This document shows positions 17,622 through 25,568 of a stretch of 64,000 bases of DNA, in pieces. The DNA is from Streptomyces sp. ISL-94 (GTDB lineage Bacteria > Actinomycetota > Actinomycetes > Streptomycetales > Streptomycetaceae): the NCBI RefSeq assembly GCF_018614075.1, contig NZ_JAGGOZ010000046.1, positions 1-64,000 of the forward strand. Reading direction: 5' to 3'. The position numbers and the translations under genes were made by a program. Every line of letters begins with the position of its first letter. Position 1 is the first letter of the stretch. The notes beneath the pieces were generated by a model. The model had not been told where the DNA came from and searched no databases. It worked only from the letters and a program-made list of their open reading frames with translations.

Positions 17622-18466
17622 CGGGGGCCTCCTTGGGCCGGGGCGGCGAACTCGATCCAGCCGGACTTCACGGCGGCGCCCTTCGGCGTCTTGCAGGTGA
17701 AGCGGACGACGCGGGCCTCGGCGTCGGGCTGGAGGCTGATCTCCAGCGGGACGCCGGGGGGCACCGGGGCCGAGAAACGGCAGCCGAGGCCGCGCACCCG
17801 GGCGGAGTCGCCGGCCGCGAAGCGGTCCACGGCCTCCTCCACCGCGAGGGCGACGACGCTCATGCCGTGCGCGATGACACTGTCGAAGCCGGCCCCGCGG
17901 GCCGCCTCCTCGTCGAGGTGGATGGGGTTCAGGTCGCCCGAGGCGTGGGCGTACGTGCTGATCCAGTCGGTGGTCAGCGCGTGCACCGCGCTCTGCGGTT
18001 CGCCGGCCCCCAGCGGGGCGGGGGCGGCGGCGCCGCCCGCGATGTCGCCGAAGGGCTCCAGCAGGGTCGCGCCGACCAGCAGGGCGGAGATGACCAGTTC
18101 CGCGAAGGGCTCCGGGCCGTCCTCGCCGAACAGCCGGACCCGCAGCGCGATGCGGGCGCCGCGAGGCTCCTTGCGGATGCCGAGCACGTCCAGGCGTACG
18201 GTCACCTGCTCGCCGGGACGGACCGGCCGCACGGTGCGGATGTCCTGGCCGAGGTGGACCACGGAGACCGGGCCCGGCTCGGCCTCGGTCAGCGCGGCGA
18301 CGGTCTGCTCGGCCACCGTGTGGGCGAGGACGAAGGTGTGGACGGGGGACGCCTGTCCGGGCCGGGCGGCCGGCAGCCCGCGCCGGGCTGCGCCGCGGTA
18401 GTCGGTGATCTCGGGCTCGGTGACGGTGAGCGTGCGGACCGGGGAGGGGAGCGAGAGGGTCGTCAT
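17618..18466 (-). CDS. Double-hotdog MaoC-type dehydratase
   Basis: ATG 18466 overlaps the KS stop; 282 residues. The C-terminal hotdog has the hydratase-2 motif YAHASGDLNPIHLDEEAARGAGFDSVIAHGM with the catalytic Asp and His. The N-terminal half is a second, degenerate hotdog without that dyad, the arrangement seen in FAS-I-like and HTD2-type (R)-hydratases. It would remove water from a beta-hydroxyacyl chain (or add it). It works logically with the KS here and the FabG/FabH/ACP operon at 22-24 kb, giving a near-complete type II fatty-acid-like set. Confidence 0.85.
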   Translation of the reverse strand: MTTLSLPSPVRTLTVTEPEITDYRGAARRGLPAARPGQASPVHTFVLAHTVAEQTVAALTEAEPGPVSVVHLGQDIRTVRPVRPGEQVTVRLDVLGIRKEPRGARIALRVRLFGEDGPEPFAELVISALLVGATLLEPFGDIAGGAAAPAPLGAGEPQSAVHALTTDWISTYAHASGDLNPIHLDEEAARGAGFDSVIAHGMSVVALAVEEAVDRFAAGDSARVRGLGCRFSAPVPPGVPLEISLQPDAEARVVRFTCKTPKGAAVKSGWIEFAAPAQGGPR

Positions 18467-19716
18467 ACCGGCGTCACCACCACGGAGGAGTTGTGGCCGC
18501 CGAATCCGAAGGAGTTCGTGATCGCGGGTCCCGGGCGCACGGCGCGGGGGGCGCCGTGGACGACGTCGATGTCCATTCCTGGCTCCAGCTGTTCGTGGTT
18601 GGCGGTGGGCGGCACCTCGCAGTGGCGCATGGCCTGCACGGTGGCGATGAGCTCGACGGCCCCGGCGGCGCCGATGAGGTGGCCGATGACCGACTTGGGC
18701 GCGGTGACGGGCGGCTGGGCGGTGCCGAACACCTTGGTGAGGGCGGCTGCCTCGGACCGGTCGTTGTACGGGGTGGAGGTGCCGTGCGCGTTGACGTGCA
18801 CGATGTCGGAGGGGTCGAGGCCGGCGTCGGCGATGGCTCCGGCCATGGCGGCCGCGGCTCCCGCGCCGTCGGGGAGCGGCATCGCGAGGTGGTGGGCGTC
18901 GGCGGTGGCGGCGTACCCGGCGACGAGGCCGTAGGTCTTCGCCCCGCGCGCCTGCGCGTCCTCCAGCCGTTCCAGTACGACGAATCCGGCTCCCTCGCCC
19001 ATCACGAACCCGTCGCGGTCCTTGTCGAAGGGGCGCGAGGCGTGCTCGGGGTCGTCGTTGCGGAAGGAGACCGCGCTCAGGTTGCCGAAGCCGGCCAGCG
19101 TGACCGGGGTGAGCGTGTGCTCGGTGCCGCCCGCGATGACCAGGTCGGCGCGGCCGGTCTGGAGCAGCATCAGGGCGTGACCGATGGCGTCGGCGCCGCT
19201 GGCGCAGGTGTTGGCGACGGTCAGGGCCGGGCCGGTCCAGCCGAGCCGGATGGCGATCTGGGCGGCGGCCGCGTTGGGCATCGTCATCAGCGGCATCAGC
19301 GGGTTGACCCGGGCCGGACCGCCCTCGGTGAAGTGGGCGGACTCCAGGTCGCTGGTGGCGCGCCCGCCGACGGCGTTGCCGACGACGATGGCGGTGCGGC
19401 CGGCCTCGGCGGTGGGCGATCCCGCGTCGCGGTGGGCGGCGAGGGCCGCGGCCGTGCCGTAGTGGGCGAAGGGGTCCATCCGGCGGGCTTCCTTGGCCGG
19501 GACGAGCCCGGCGAGGCCGTCGAGGCCGCGGACCCGGCAGCCGATCCGCACCCGGTGGCGGCTGAGGTCGATGTGGGTGAGCTCGGCGGCGGTGGACCGG
19601 CCGGCCCGCAGCGTGCGCCACAGCTCGTCCGGGGTGCACCCGCCGGGGGTGACCACGCCCATGCCGGTGATGGCTACGGGCGGCTGCGCCGAACTGCCCC
19701 TGGACGGTCCAGGCAT
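18463..19716 (-). CDS. Beta-ketoacyl-ACP synthase II (FabF-like ketosynthase)
   Basis: The 417-residue protein from ATG 19716 holds the full KS triad: VANTCASGADAIG (Cys), VNAHGTSTPYND (His) and KSVIGHLIGAAGA (Lys, His), with the C-terminal NSFGFGGHNSSVV. It is a condensing KS, not a chain-length factor. It could extend the pyrrolyl starter or an acyl-ACP with malonyl-ACP. A 10-base tandem repeat lies between it and the upstream alpha-oxoamine synthase; all downstream genes are tightly linked to it. Confidence 0.93.
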   Translation of the reverse strand: MPGPSRGSSAQPPVAITGMGVVTPGGCTPDELWRTLRAGRSTAAELTHIDLSRHRVRIGCRVRGLDGLAGLVPAKEARRMDPFAHYGTAAALAAHRDAGSPTAEAGRTAIVVGNAVGGRATSDLESAHFTEGGPARVNPLMPLMTMPNAAAAQIAIRLGWTGPALTVANTCASGADAIGHALMLLQTGRADLVIAGGTEHTLTPVTLAGFGNLSAVSFRNDDPEHASRPFDKDRDGFVMGEGAGFVVLERLEDAQARGAKTYGLVAGYAATADAHHLAMPLPDGAGAAAAMAGAIADAGLDPSDIVHVNAHGTSTPYNDRSEAAALTKVFGTAQPPVTAPKSVIGHLIGAAGAVELIATVQAMRHCEVPPTANHEQLEPGMDIDVVHGAPRAVRPGPAITNSFGFGGHNSSVVVTPV

Positions 19717-19761
19717 GTCTGCTCCCTAAGGCGGACTGAGACGTATGGATGCGTACGGAGA

Positions 19762-19836
19762 CGTACGAGCGGTACGAGCGGTACGAGCGGTACGAGCGGT
19801 ACGAGCGGTACGAGCGGTACGAGAGGTACGAGAGGT
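19762..19836. repeat. Tandem repeat of a 10-base unit (GGTACGAGCG)
   Basis: Seven to eight near-perfect copies of GGTACGAGCG fill the gap between the oxoamine synthase stop and the KS start. The right-hand copies degrade to GGTACGAGAG. No spacer structure is present, so it is a simple tandem repeat. Confidence 0.9.
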
Positions 19837-19850
19837 CGTCGTGAGGGCGG

Positions 19851-21062
19851 TCAGATGATCCGGCACTCGCGCGCCGACGTGACGAGGGCCTCGGCGGCGA
19901 AATCGATGTCGGCCTTGGTGTGGGCGGCGGTGATGGCGATGCGCAGCCGGGCCAGGTCGTTGGGGACGGCCGGGGTGACCACGGGCAGTCCGATCACGCC
20001 GTTCTTGCGGCAGACGGTCGCGAGGTCGTAGGCGGACTCGTCGGAGCCGGCGATGACCGGGACGACCGCGGTCTCGCTGTCGACGGTGCTGATGCCGGCC
20101 TCGTTGAGGATGCCGCGGAAGCGCGCGGACTCCCGCTGGATGAACTGCACGCGCTCCGGCTCCCGCTGCATGATCCGCAGGGACTCCAGGGCGGCGCCGG
20201 TCTGCGCTCCGCCGAGGGCGGCGGAGAAGAGGAAGGGGCGGGCCGCGTAGCGCAGGTGGTGGACGAGTTCGGCGGAGCCGGCGACCCAGCCGCCCATGGA
20301 GGGGATGGCCTTGGAGAGGGTACCGAGCTTGATGTCGACCTTCGCCTCGTAGTGGAAGTGCTCCTCGATGCCCTTGCCGGTGGCGCCGATGACGCCGAGC
20401 GCGTGGGCCTCGTCGACCATCAGCAGCGCGTTGTGGGCGTCGCAGACCTTGCGCAGGTCGACCAAGGGGGCGATGTCGCCGTCCATGGAGTAGACGCTGT
20501 CGACGATGACGAGGCGTACGCCGGTGTCGGGGGCGGCGGCGAGGCGGCGCTCCAGGTGGGCGACGTCGTTGTGGCGGAAGCGGGTGACGGTGGCGCCGGA
20601 GAGCTTGCAGCCGTCGACGATGCTGGCGTGGTCGTACTTGTCGATGAAGACGGTGTCGCCGGGGCCGACGATGGCGCCGACGGTGCCGACGTTGGCGGCG
20701 TAGCCGGAGCCGAAGACCAGGGCCCGCTCGCGGCCGGCCACCTTGGCGACCTCGGCCTCCAGTTCCTCGTGCAGCGGGGTCGTGCCGGCCAGGGCCCGCA
20801 CGCCGTGGTTGCCGGTGCCGTAGCGGTCGACGGCGGCCTTGGCGGCGGAGACGACCCGCTCGTCGCCGGCCAGTCCGAGGTAGGAGTAGCCGGACATCAT
20901 CAGCAGCCGGCGGCCGTCCTGATCCGCGTACGCGGAGTCCCGCTCGGCGGTGTAGGCGACGAAGCTGTTCTTGCGGTTGGGCTCGTACTCCAGGGACCGG
21001 ACCCGGTCGCGGAAGTACGCCAGCTTCGGCTCGAGGCGGTCCCAGGCGGCGGATGCGTTCAC
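19851..21062 (-). CDS. Alpha-oxoamine synthase (8-amino-7-oxononanoate synthase family)
   Basis: GTG 21062 follows GAGGAG; 403 residues. Family features: GSYLGLAGDERV-like N-terminal region (here MSGYSYLGLAGDE), GNHGVRALAGTTPLHEELE, FGSGYAANVG, the PLP Asp/His region VDEAHALGVIGATGKG, and the Schiff-base Lys in IKLGTLSKAIPSMGG. The class condenses an amino acid with an acyl thioester and loses CO2, giving an alpha-amino ketone. RedN/PigH homologues do this in bipyrrole formation, but this protein lacks their fused carrier domains. It is the first gene of the core operon, directly after the SARP-type repeats. Confidence 0.92.
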   Translation of the reverse strand: MNASAAWDRLEPKLAYFRDRVRSLEYEPNRKNSFVAYTAERDSAYADQDGRRLLMMSGYSYLGLAGDERVVSAAKAAVDRYGTGNHGVRALAGTTPLHEELEAEVAKVAGRERALVFGSGYAANVGTVGAIVGPGDTVFIDKYDHASIVDGCKLSGATVTRFRHNDVAHLERRLAAAPDTGVRLVIVDSVYSMDGDIAPLVDLRKVCDAHNALLMVDEAHALGVIGATGKGIEEHFHYEAKVDIKLGTLSKAIPSMGGWVAGSAELVHHLRYAARPFLFSAALGGAQTGAALESLRIMQREPERVQFIQRESARFRGILNEAGISTVDSETAVVPVIAGSDESAYDLATVCRKNGVIGLPVVTPAVPNDLARLRIAITAAHTKADIDFAAEALVTSARECRII

Positions 21063-21162
21063 GTGCTTCTCCTCATCGCGATCGTCCGGCGGACCCGGAA
21101 CTCCATCGACACCCTGCCGTTTTTCCGGCGGGGCTCTAGTGGAATTCCATTAAGGCTCGGGG

Positions 21163-21180
21163 GGCGCAATAGCGGCGCAA
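21163..21180 (-). promoter_or_regulatory. SARP-type heptamer pair before the core operon
   Basis: On the minus strand TTGCGCC-GCTA-TTGCGCC, an 11-base period, lies about 100 bases before the oxoamine synthase start. It is the same motif as at 5024 and 24528-24593. Confidence 0.65.
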
Positions 21181-21185
21181 GAGCC

Positions 21186-21229
21186 GGACCACAGCGGGAC
21201 CACAGTGAGACCACAGCAGGACCACAGCG
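21186..21229. repeat. Four tandem 11-base repeats (GGACCACAGCG), probable regulator array
   Basis: GGACCACAGCG, GGACCACAGTG, AGACCACAGCA and GGACCACAGCG follow each other with no gap. They lie in the divergent region between the core operon and the SARP gene, immediately beyond the TTGCGCC pair. The 11-base period suits cooperative binding on one DNA face. Confidence 0.75.
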
Positions 21230-21384
21230 GCGCTCGAAAAGCGAAAGGGAATGCCTGGACCTGGGATTTCATTCGGCTGGGAATGTTTGCCGGTCGCTGT
21301 TGACATGCCGAGAAGGCCCGCCGGTATCCTCTGAATCGCACGATGGGGGACACGGCCCGAAGCGACCGTTTCGGAGAGTGCACA

Positions 21385-22287
21385 GTGCTGATCAGACTCA
21401 TAGGTCTTGTCACGATCGAGCCGGACGGAGCACCGCCTCAACACCTCTCGAGCGCCCAGGCGCAGGTGGCGTTCGCCCGACTGCTCCTCGAGCGGGCCGG
21501 CGGCACGGACCGTGACCAACTGGCCGAGACCATATGGCCCGAGGGCCTGCCGGACACCTGGGCCTCGGCGCTGCGCAGCCTCGTGAGCCGGGTGCGTACG
21601 TTCGTCACGACTCCGCAGGACCAGCCGGGGGTCACCCCCCTGGTCGCGCAGGGCGGCCGCTACATCCTGCGGGTGCCGCAGGACGCGGCCGTGGACGTGG
21701 AGGTCGCGGAGACCGCGGTGACCGAGGCCGCCGAAGCGTACGCCGAGGGCTCCTACGCGGTGGCCCAGCAGCTCGCGGCCGGCGCGGTGTCGAACCTGCG
21801 CGGCTCGTTCCTGCCCTCACACGAGGGCGAGTGGGTCAACGCGATGCGCGAACAGCTCGAAGAGCTCCGCCTCAAGGCGCTGGAGACCGCGAGCCTGTCC
21901 TCCTCCGCGCTGGGCGACGAGCACCACGCGCTGCGGTACGCGGAGGAGGCGGTGCGCCGCGCCCCGTTCCGGGAGAGCGCGTACCGCTGCCGGATGGCGG
22001 CCCACACCCGGGCCGGCAACCGTGCGGAAGCGCTGCGCAGCTACCAGCAGTTGCGGGAGGTGCTGGCGGAGGAGCTGGGCATCGACCCGGCGCCCGAGAC
22101 GGAGGCCGCGTACCTGGAACTGCTGCGCACCCCCGAACCCCGGACGGCCACGCGCTCCCTCACCTGCCTGGACCCGGTGCTGATGGGGGTCTTCGAGGTG
22201 GACCACCGCGTGCCGGTGCCCCGCCCGTGCTCGCTGGCCGAGCACGGCTGCGTCACCCACCGCATGACGTCCTCTCCCGCCGCCTGA
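21385..22287 (+). CDS. SARP-family transcriptional activator, probable cluster-situated regulator
   Basis: GTG 21385 (VLIRLIGLVTIEPDG) has GGAGAG seven bases upstream and gives the usual SARP N-terminus; ATG 21343 is an in-frame alternative. The 300-residue protein has an OmpR-like winged helix (about 20-95, with ALRSLVSRVRTFV as recognition helix) and a bacterial transcriptional activation domain after it (YRCRMAAHTRAGNRAEALRSYQQLREVLAEELG). It sits between the two arms of the biosynthetic locus and is divergent from the core operon. It is the best candidate to bind the TTGCGnn heptamer pairs. Confidence 0.9.
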   Translation: MLIRLIGLVTIEPDGAPPQHLSSAQAQVAFARLLLERAGGTDRDQLAETIWPEGLPDTWASALRSLVSRVRTFVTTPQDQPGVTPLVAQGGRYILRVPQDAAVDVEVAETAVTEAAEAYAEGSYAVAQQLAAGAVSNLRGSFLPSHEGEWVNAMREQLEELRLKALETASLSSSALGDEHHALRYAEEAVRRAPFRESAYRCRMAAHTRAGNRAEALRSYQQLREVLAEELGIDPAPETEAAYLELLRTPEPRTATRSLTCLDPVLMGVFEVDHRVPVPRPCSLAEHGCVTHRMTSSPAA

Positions 22288-22296
22288 CCCGGACGC

Positions 22297-22338
22297 GTGA
22301 AGGCCGCCGCCGCGCAACAGCGCGGCGGCGGCCTTCAC
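22297..22338. terminator. Bidirectional terminator between the SARP and fabG-like gene
   Basis: A perfect 19-base inverted repeat (22297-22315 and 22320-22338) with a four-base AACA loop separates two convergent genes. Confidence 0.9.
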
Positions 22339-22453
22339 ATGCCCGTACACCCGGAGCCGGACTCCGGCCCGGACCGGGCTCCTGCGGAACGCCGAGCGGC
22401 CCCGGCCTCCCTGTGGGGGAGGGGAAGGCCGGGGCTGGGGGAGCGGCGGGGGA

Positions 22454-23206
22454 TCAGGTGATGGAAACGCCGCTGTCGATGCTGACGACCTGGCCCGTCA
22501 TGCAGTCCTGGTCGAGGAAGAGGCCGACGCTGCGGGCGACCTCTTCGACCGTGACGAAGCGGGGGATCGGGGCCTTGTCCTCCATGCCCTCGATCACCCG
22601 GTCCGGCAGGGTGTCGGTCATGCCCGTGATCATGAAGCCGGGGGACAGCGCGTTCACCGTCACCCCGCGCCGGCCGCACTCCGCGGCGAGGGTGCGGGTG
22701 AAACCGATCAGCCCCGCCTTGGACGCCGAGTACGCGGTCTGGCCGGCGGTCGCGATGATGCCCGACGGGGACACGATGTTGATCACCCGGCCCCACCGCT
22801 GGCGCAGCATGTACGGCACCGAGGCCCGGGCGGTGTGGAACGAGCCGATCAGGTTGGTCTGGATGACCTGCGCCCACTCGGCCGGGTTCTGCATCGCCAT
22901 CAGGCTGTCCTTGCGGATGGCCCCGTTGTTGACGAGCACGTCCACCGGGCCGAGCCCGTCGGAGATCTCCGCGTAGAGGGCCTGGGTGGCCTCCCACGAA
23001 CCGACGTCACCCGTGACCAGCACCGACGGGTTGACCAGCTTCTCCCGGACTGCCTCCGCGGCCTGCCTGGAGCTGTTGTAGTGGACCGCCACCCTGCAGC
23101 CCAGCGCGTCCAGCTCCAGCGCCAGGGCCTGGCCGAGGCCGCCCGAGGCGCCCGTCACGAGCGCGACCGGGGACTGCGGCCGCACGCCCGCACTGTTCTT
23201 GCTCAT
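22454..23206 (-). CDS. 3-oxoacyl-ACP reductase (FabG-like SDR)
   Basis: ATG 23206 overlaps the KAS III stop (ATGA); 250 residues. SDR hallmarks are VTGASGGLGQA (cofactor loop), NNGAI, the catalytic Ser-Tyr-Lys in IVSPSG...YSASKAG, and SPGFMITGM. Sequence is FabG/PKS-ketoreductase type, NADPH-dependent. It would reduce the beta-keto group formed by the KS or KAS III of this locus. It is third in the leftward ACP-FabH-FabG operon. Confidence 0.9.
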   Translation of the reverse strand: MSKNSAGVRPQSPVALVTGASGGLGQALALELDALGCRVAVHYNSSRQAAEAVREKLVNPSVLVTGDVGSWEATQALYAEISDGLGPVDVLVNNGAIRKDSLMAMQNPAEWAQVIQTNLIGSFHTARASVPYMLRQRWGRVINIVSPSGIIATAGQTAYSASKAGLIGFTRTLAAECGRRGVTVNALSPGFMITGMTDTLPDRVIEGMEDKAPIPRFVTVEEVARSVGLFLDQDCMTGQVVSIDSGVSIT

Positions 23207-24189
23207 GCTGCGACACCGCCCCACTCCATCAGGATCGAACCCCAGGTCATACCGGCCCCGAAGCCGGCCAGCAGCACCTTGTCGCCGGCCTTGATGCGGC
23301 CCTCCTCCAGGGCCTCGGTCAGCGCGATCGGGATCGACGCCGAGGCCGTGTTCCCGTACTTCTGGAGGTTGGTGATCAGGGCCTCCTGCCGGAGCCCGGT
23401 GTGCGACAGGATCGAGTTGATGATCCGGATGTTGGCCTGGTGCGGCACGACGTGGTCGATGTCCGCGGCGTCCACCTTGGCGCTCTCCAGCGTCTCGCGC
23501 ACCGTACGGACGGTGTAGCGGACGGCGTTGAGGTAGATCTCGTTGCCGTTGATCTGCGCGTAGTGCAGGCCCGCGGCGACCGTCTCCTCGGTGGTCGGCA
23601 TCCGGCTGCCGCCGGCGAGCACCTTGAGCGAGCCGGTGCAGGACCCGTCGGCGCCCAGGTTCCACGCCTTGACCCGGTTCTCCGGACCCGGCTGCAGGAC
23701 GACCGCGCCCGCGCCGTCGCCGACGAGGATGGACAGGTCCCGGTCGGCCGGGTTGGCCGTCAGGGTGTGGGTGTCGGAGCCGATCAGCAGGATCGGCCGG
23801 GGGTCGATGGCGATCAGCGCCATCGCGGAGACCAGCCCGTAGACGAAGCCCGCGCACTCGGAGTTGACGTCGTGCGCGCTGCCCGCGATGCCCAGTTCGT
23901 GGTGGACGAACGCGGAGGTCGCCGGGGACGGCTGCTCGGGCGTGGCGGTCGCGACGATGAGGTGGGCGATGTCCGCGCCGGTCAGGCCCGCCTTCTCCAG
24001 CGCGCGCCGGCCGGCCTCGACGGCCAGGGAGGCGGTGGTCTGCCCCGGGTTGACCGCCCGCCGCTCGCGGATGCCGCAGCGGCTGACGACCCAGTGCTCG
24101 TCCACGCCGAAACGTGTCGCGAGTTCGGCACTGGTGACGATGCGTTCGGGTACGGACATGCCCCACCCGGTGATGTCGAAGCCGGTCAC
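23203..24189 (-). CDS. Beta-ketoacyl-ACP synthase III (FabH-like)
   Basis: The 328-residue protein starts at ATG 24189. The KAS III catalytic residues are present: Cys in NSECAGFVYG, His in VPHQANIRI and Asn in KYGNTASASIP. Such enzymes start chains by condensing an acyl-CoA with malonyl-ACP. RedP plays this role for the alkyl chain of prodiginines. Together with the next-door ACP and FabG it would build a short acyl chain independent of primary fatty-acid synthesis. The gene order ACP-FabH-FabG is tight. Confidence 0.93.
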   Translation of the reverse strand: MTGFDITGWGMSVPERIVTSAELATRFGVDEHWVVSRCGIRERRAVNPGQTTASLAVEAGRRALEKAGLTGADIAHLIVATATPEQPSPATSAFVHHELGIAGSAHDVNSECAGFVYGLVSAMALIAIDPRPILLIGSDTHTLTANPADRDLSILVGDGAGAVVLQPGPENRVKAWNLGADGSCTGSLKVLAGGSRMPTTEETVAAGLHYAQINGNEIYLNAVRYTVRTVRETLESAKVDAADIDHVVPHQANIRIINSILSHTGLRQEALITNLQKYGNTASASIPIALTEALEEGRIKAGDKVLLAGFGAGMTWGSILMEWGGVAA

Positions 24190-24200
24190 GTCACCCCTCG

Positions 24201-24455
24201 CTACGCCTGAGCCGGGACGAGATCGACGATCTTCGCGTACACGTCACGCAGCGTGGTCGTGTCGTCGAGGTCGGCGAAGAGCGACTCGTCGGCCGGAATG
24301 TGCGGGTACTGGTTCTGGAAGCCGTACAGCCACTCCATCAGGTCCAGCGAGTCGACGTCCGCTATGTGCTGGAGCGGGGCGTCGGGGCTGACCTCCGCGG
24401 CACCCGAGACGGCCTCGAGCTGGCTCGCCAGTTCTTCGATGGTGGGCAGCGACAT
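24201..24455 (-). CDS. Acyl carrier protein
   Basis: An 84-residue carrier protein from ATG 24455; the Ser in ADVDSLDLMEWLYGF is the phosphopantetheine site. Sequence is rather divergent from FAS ACP, with an aromatic-rich helix after the Ser (WLYGFQNQYPHIPADE), suggesting a dedicated partner set. First gene of the leftward ACP-FabH-FabG operon, directly behind the divergent SARP-type sites. Confidence 0.88.
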   Translation of the reverse strand: MSLPTIEELASQLEAVSGAAEVSPDAPLQHIADVDSLDLMEWLYGFQNQYPHIPADESLFADLDDTTTLRDVYAKIVDLVPAQA

Positions 24456-24527
24456 GGGGTCGGTCCTCTCTCGGCAATGCAACTCGGCAGTGCGTGTCTG
24501 GTTTTCGAGAGTGATGAAAGCCCCGCC

Positions 24528-24593
24528 CCCGCAAGGAACGCGCAACACGGCGCCGGATCACGAATCCGGGCCGTCTTGCGCACGCCTTGCGGG
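24528..24593. promoter_or_regulatory. Divergent pair of SARP-type heptamer repeats
   Basis: On the minus strand TTGCGCG-N4-TTGCGGG (24528-24545) faces the ACP operon. On the plus strand TTGCGCA-N4-TTGCGGG (24576-24593) faces the methyltransferase operon. Both pairs have exact 11-base periods, and the arrangement is a mirror image around about 24560. Confidence 0.72.
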
Positions 24594-24661
24594 GCATCCG
24601 GTTTTCTCGACGCGAATTCGAAAGAACACGGCCCGCCGGACACGCAGGAAAGAGGATCAGG

Positions 24662-25558
24662 ATGACAACGGTCGCCCCCAAGTCGGTGGACCCCGAGGTC
24701 GATGCGATCAGGCACCACTATGAGGTCAGCAACGATTTCTACCGGCTCCTGCTGGGCCCCACGATGATGTACTCCGGCGGCTACTGGGAAGACGGCGAGG
24801 ACCTGGTCGCCACCCTCGACGAGGCGCAGGAGCGCAAGCTCGACAAGTTCGCCGAGCTCGCGGACGTCGCCGCCGGCCGCACCAGGCGCGTCCTGGACAT
24901 CGGCTGCGGCTGGGGCACCATGCTCAACCGCCTCACCACCGTGCACGGCGCGGAGCAGGCCGTCGGCCTGACCCTGTCCCGCACCCAGGAGGCGTTCATC
25001 GCCGGCCTGGACAACCCGCGGATCACCACGCTGGTCCAGAGCTGGGCCGACTACAAGGCCGCGGACGACAGCGAGAAGTACGACGCCGCGTTCTGCATCA
25101 ACGCGCTGGAGCACTTCGTCTCCTCCAACCTGCCGCCGAAGGAGCGCACCAAGCGCTACCGGTACTTCTTCCAGCAGGTCGCGAACGCCCTGAACCCCGG
25201 TGCGAAGTTCGTGCTGCACACCATGACCGCCGAGGCGCTGCCGATGAACCGCGCGCTCCTCGACGACCTGAAGTTCCTGCAGCGCTCCGAGTTCGAGGGC
25301 TGCCACATCCCGCACCTGAGCGAGCTGAGCGCCGCCGCCGAGGGCCTCTTCGAGATCGACGAGATCGTCAACGAGCGCGAGTCCTTCGCGATGGCCTGCC
25401 GCGCCTGGCTGGTCCTGCTGGCCGAGCGCCGGGACGAGGCCGTGGCCATGGAGGGCGAAGAGGTCGTCTCCCGCTTCGAGCGCTACCTCGACATCTTCGC
25501 GTACACGCTCGAGGACAAGTTCTTCAACAACTTCCGCGTCACCATCACCCGCCGTTAA
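24662..25558 (+). CDS. Cyclopropane-fatty-acid-synthase-like SAM methyltransferase
   Basis: ATG 24662; 298 residues. The N-terminal HHYEVSNDFYRLLLGPTMMYSGGYW matches the CFA synthase/mycolic acid methyltransferase family, and VLDIGCGWGTM (about 77-87) is the SAM-binding loop. The protein is shorter than E. coli Cfa and lacks its N-terminal domain. Small-molecule members of this family methylate carbon or build cyclopropanes; the substrate here is unknown. First gene of the rightward tailoring operon. Confidence 0.85.
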   Translation: MTTVAPKSVDPEVDAIRHHYEVSNDFYRLLLGPTMMYSGGYWEDGEDLVATLDEAQERKLDKFAELADVAAGRTRRVLDIGCGWGTMLNRLTTVHGAEQAVGLTLSRTQEAFIAGLDNPRITTLVQSWADYKAADDSEKYDAAFCINALEHFVSSNLPPKERTKRYRYFFQQVANALNPGAKFVLHTMTAEALPMNRALLDDLKFLQRSEFEGCHIPHLSELSAAAEGLFEIDEIVNERESFAMACRAWLVLLAERRDEAVAMEGEEVVSRFERYLDIFAYTLEDKFFNNFRVTITRR

Positions 25559-25568
25559 GGAGGCCGAC

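Noticed and set aside
19762..19836. CRISPR array
   Set aside because: Repeats are contiguous 10-base units with no spacers and no cas genes are nearby.
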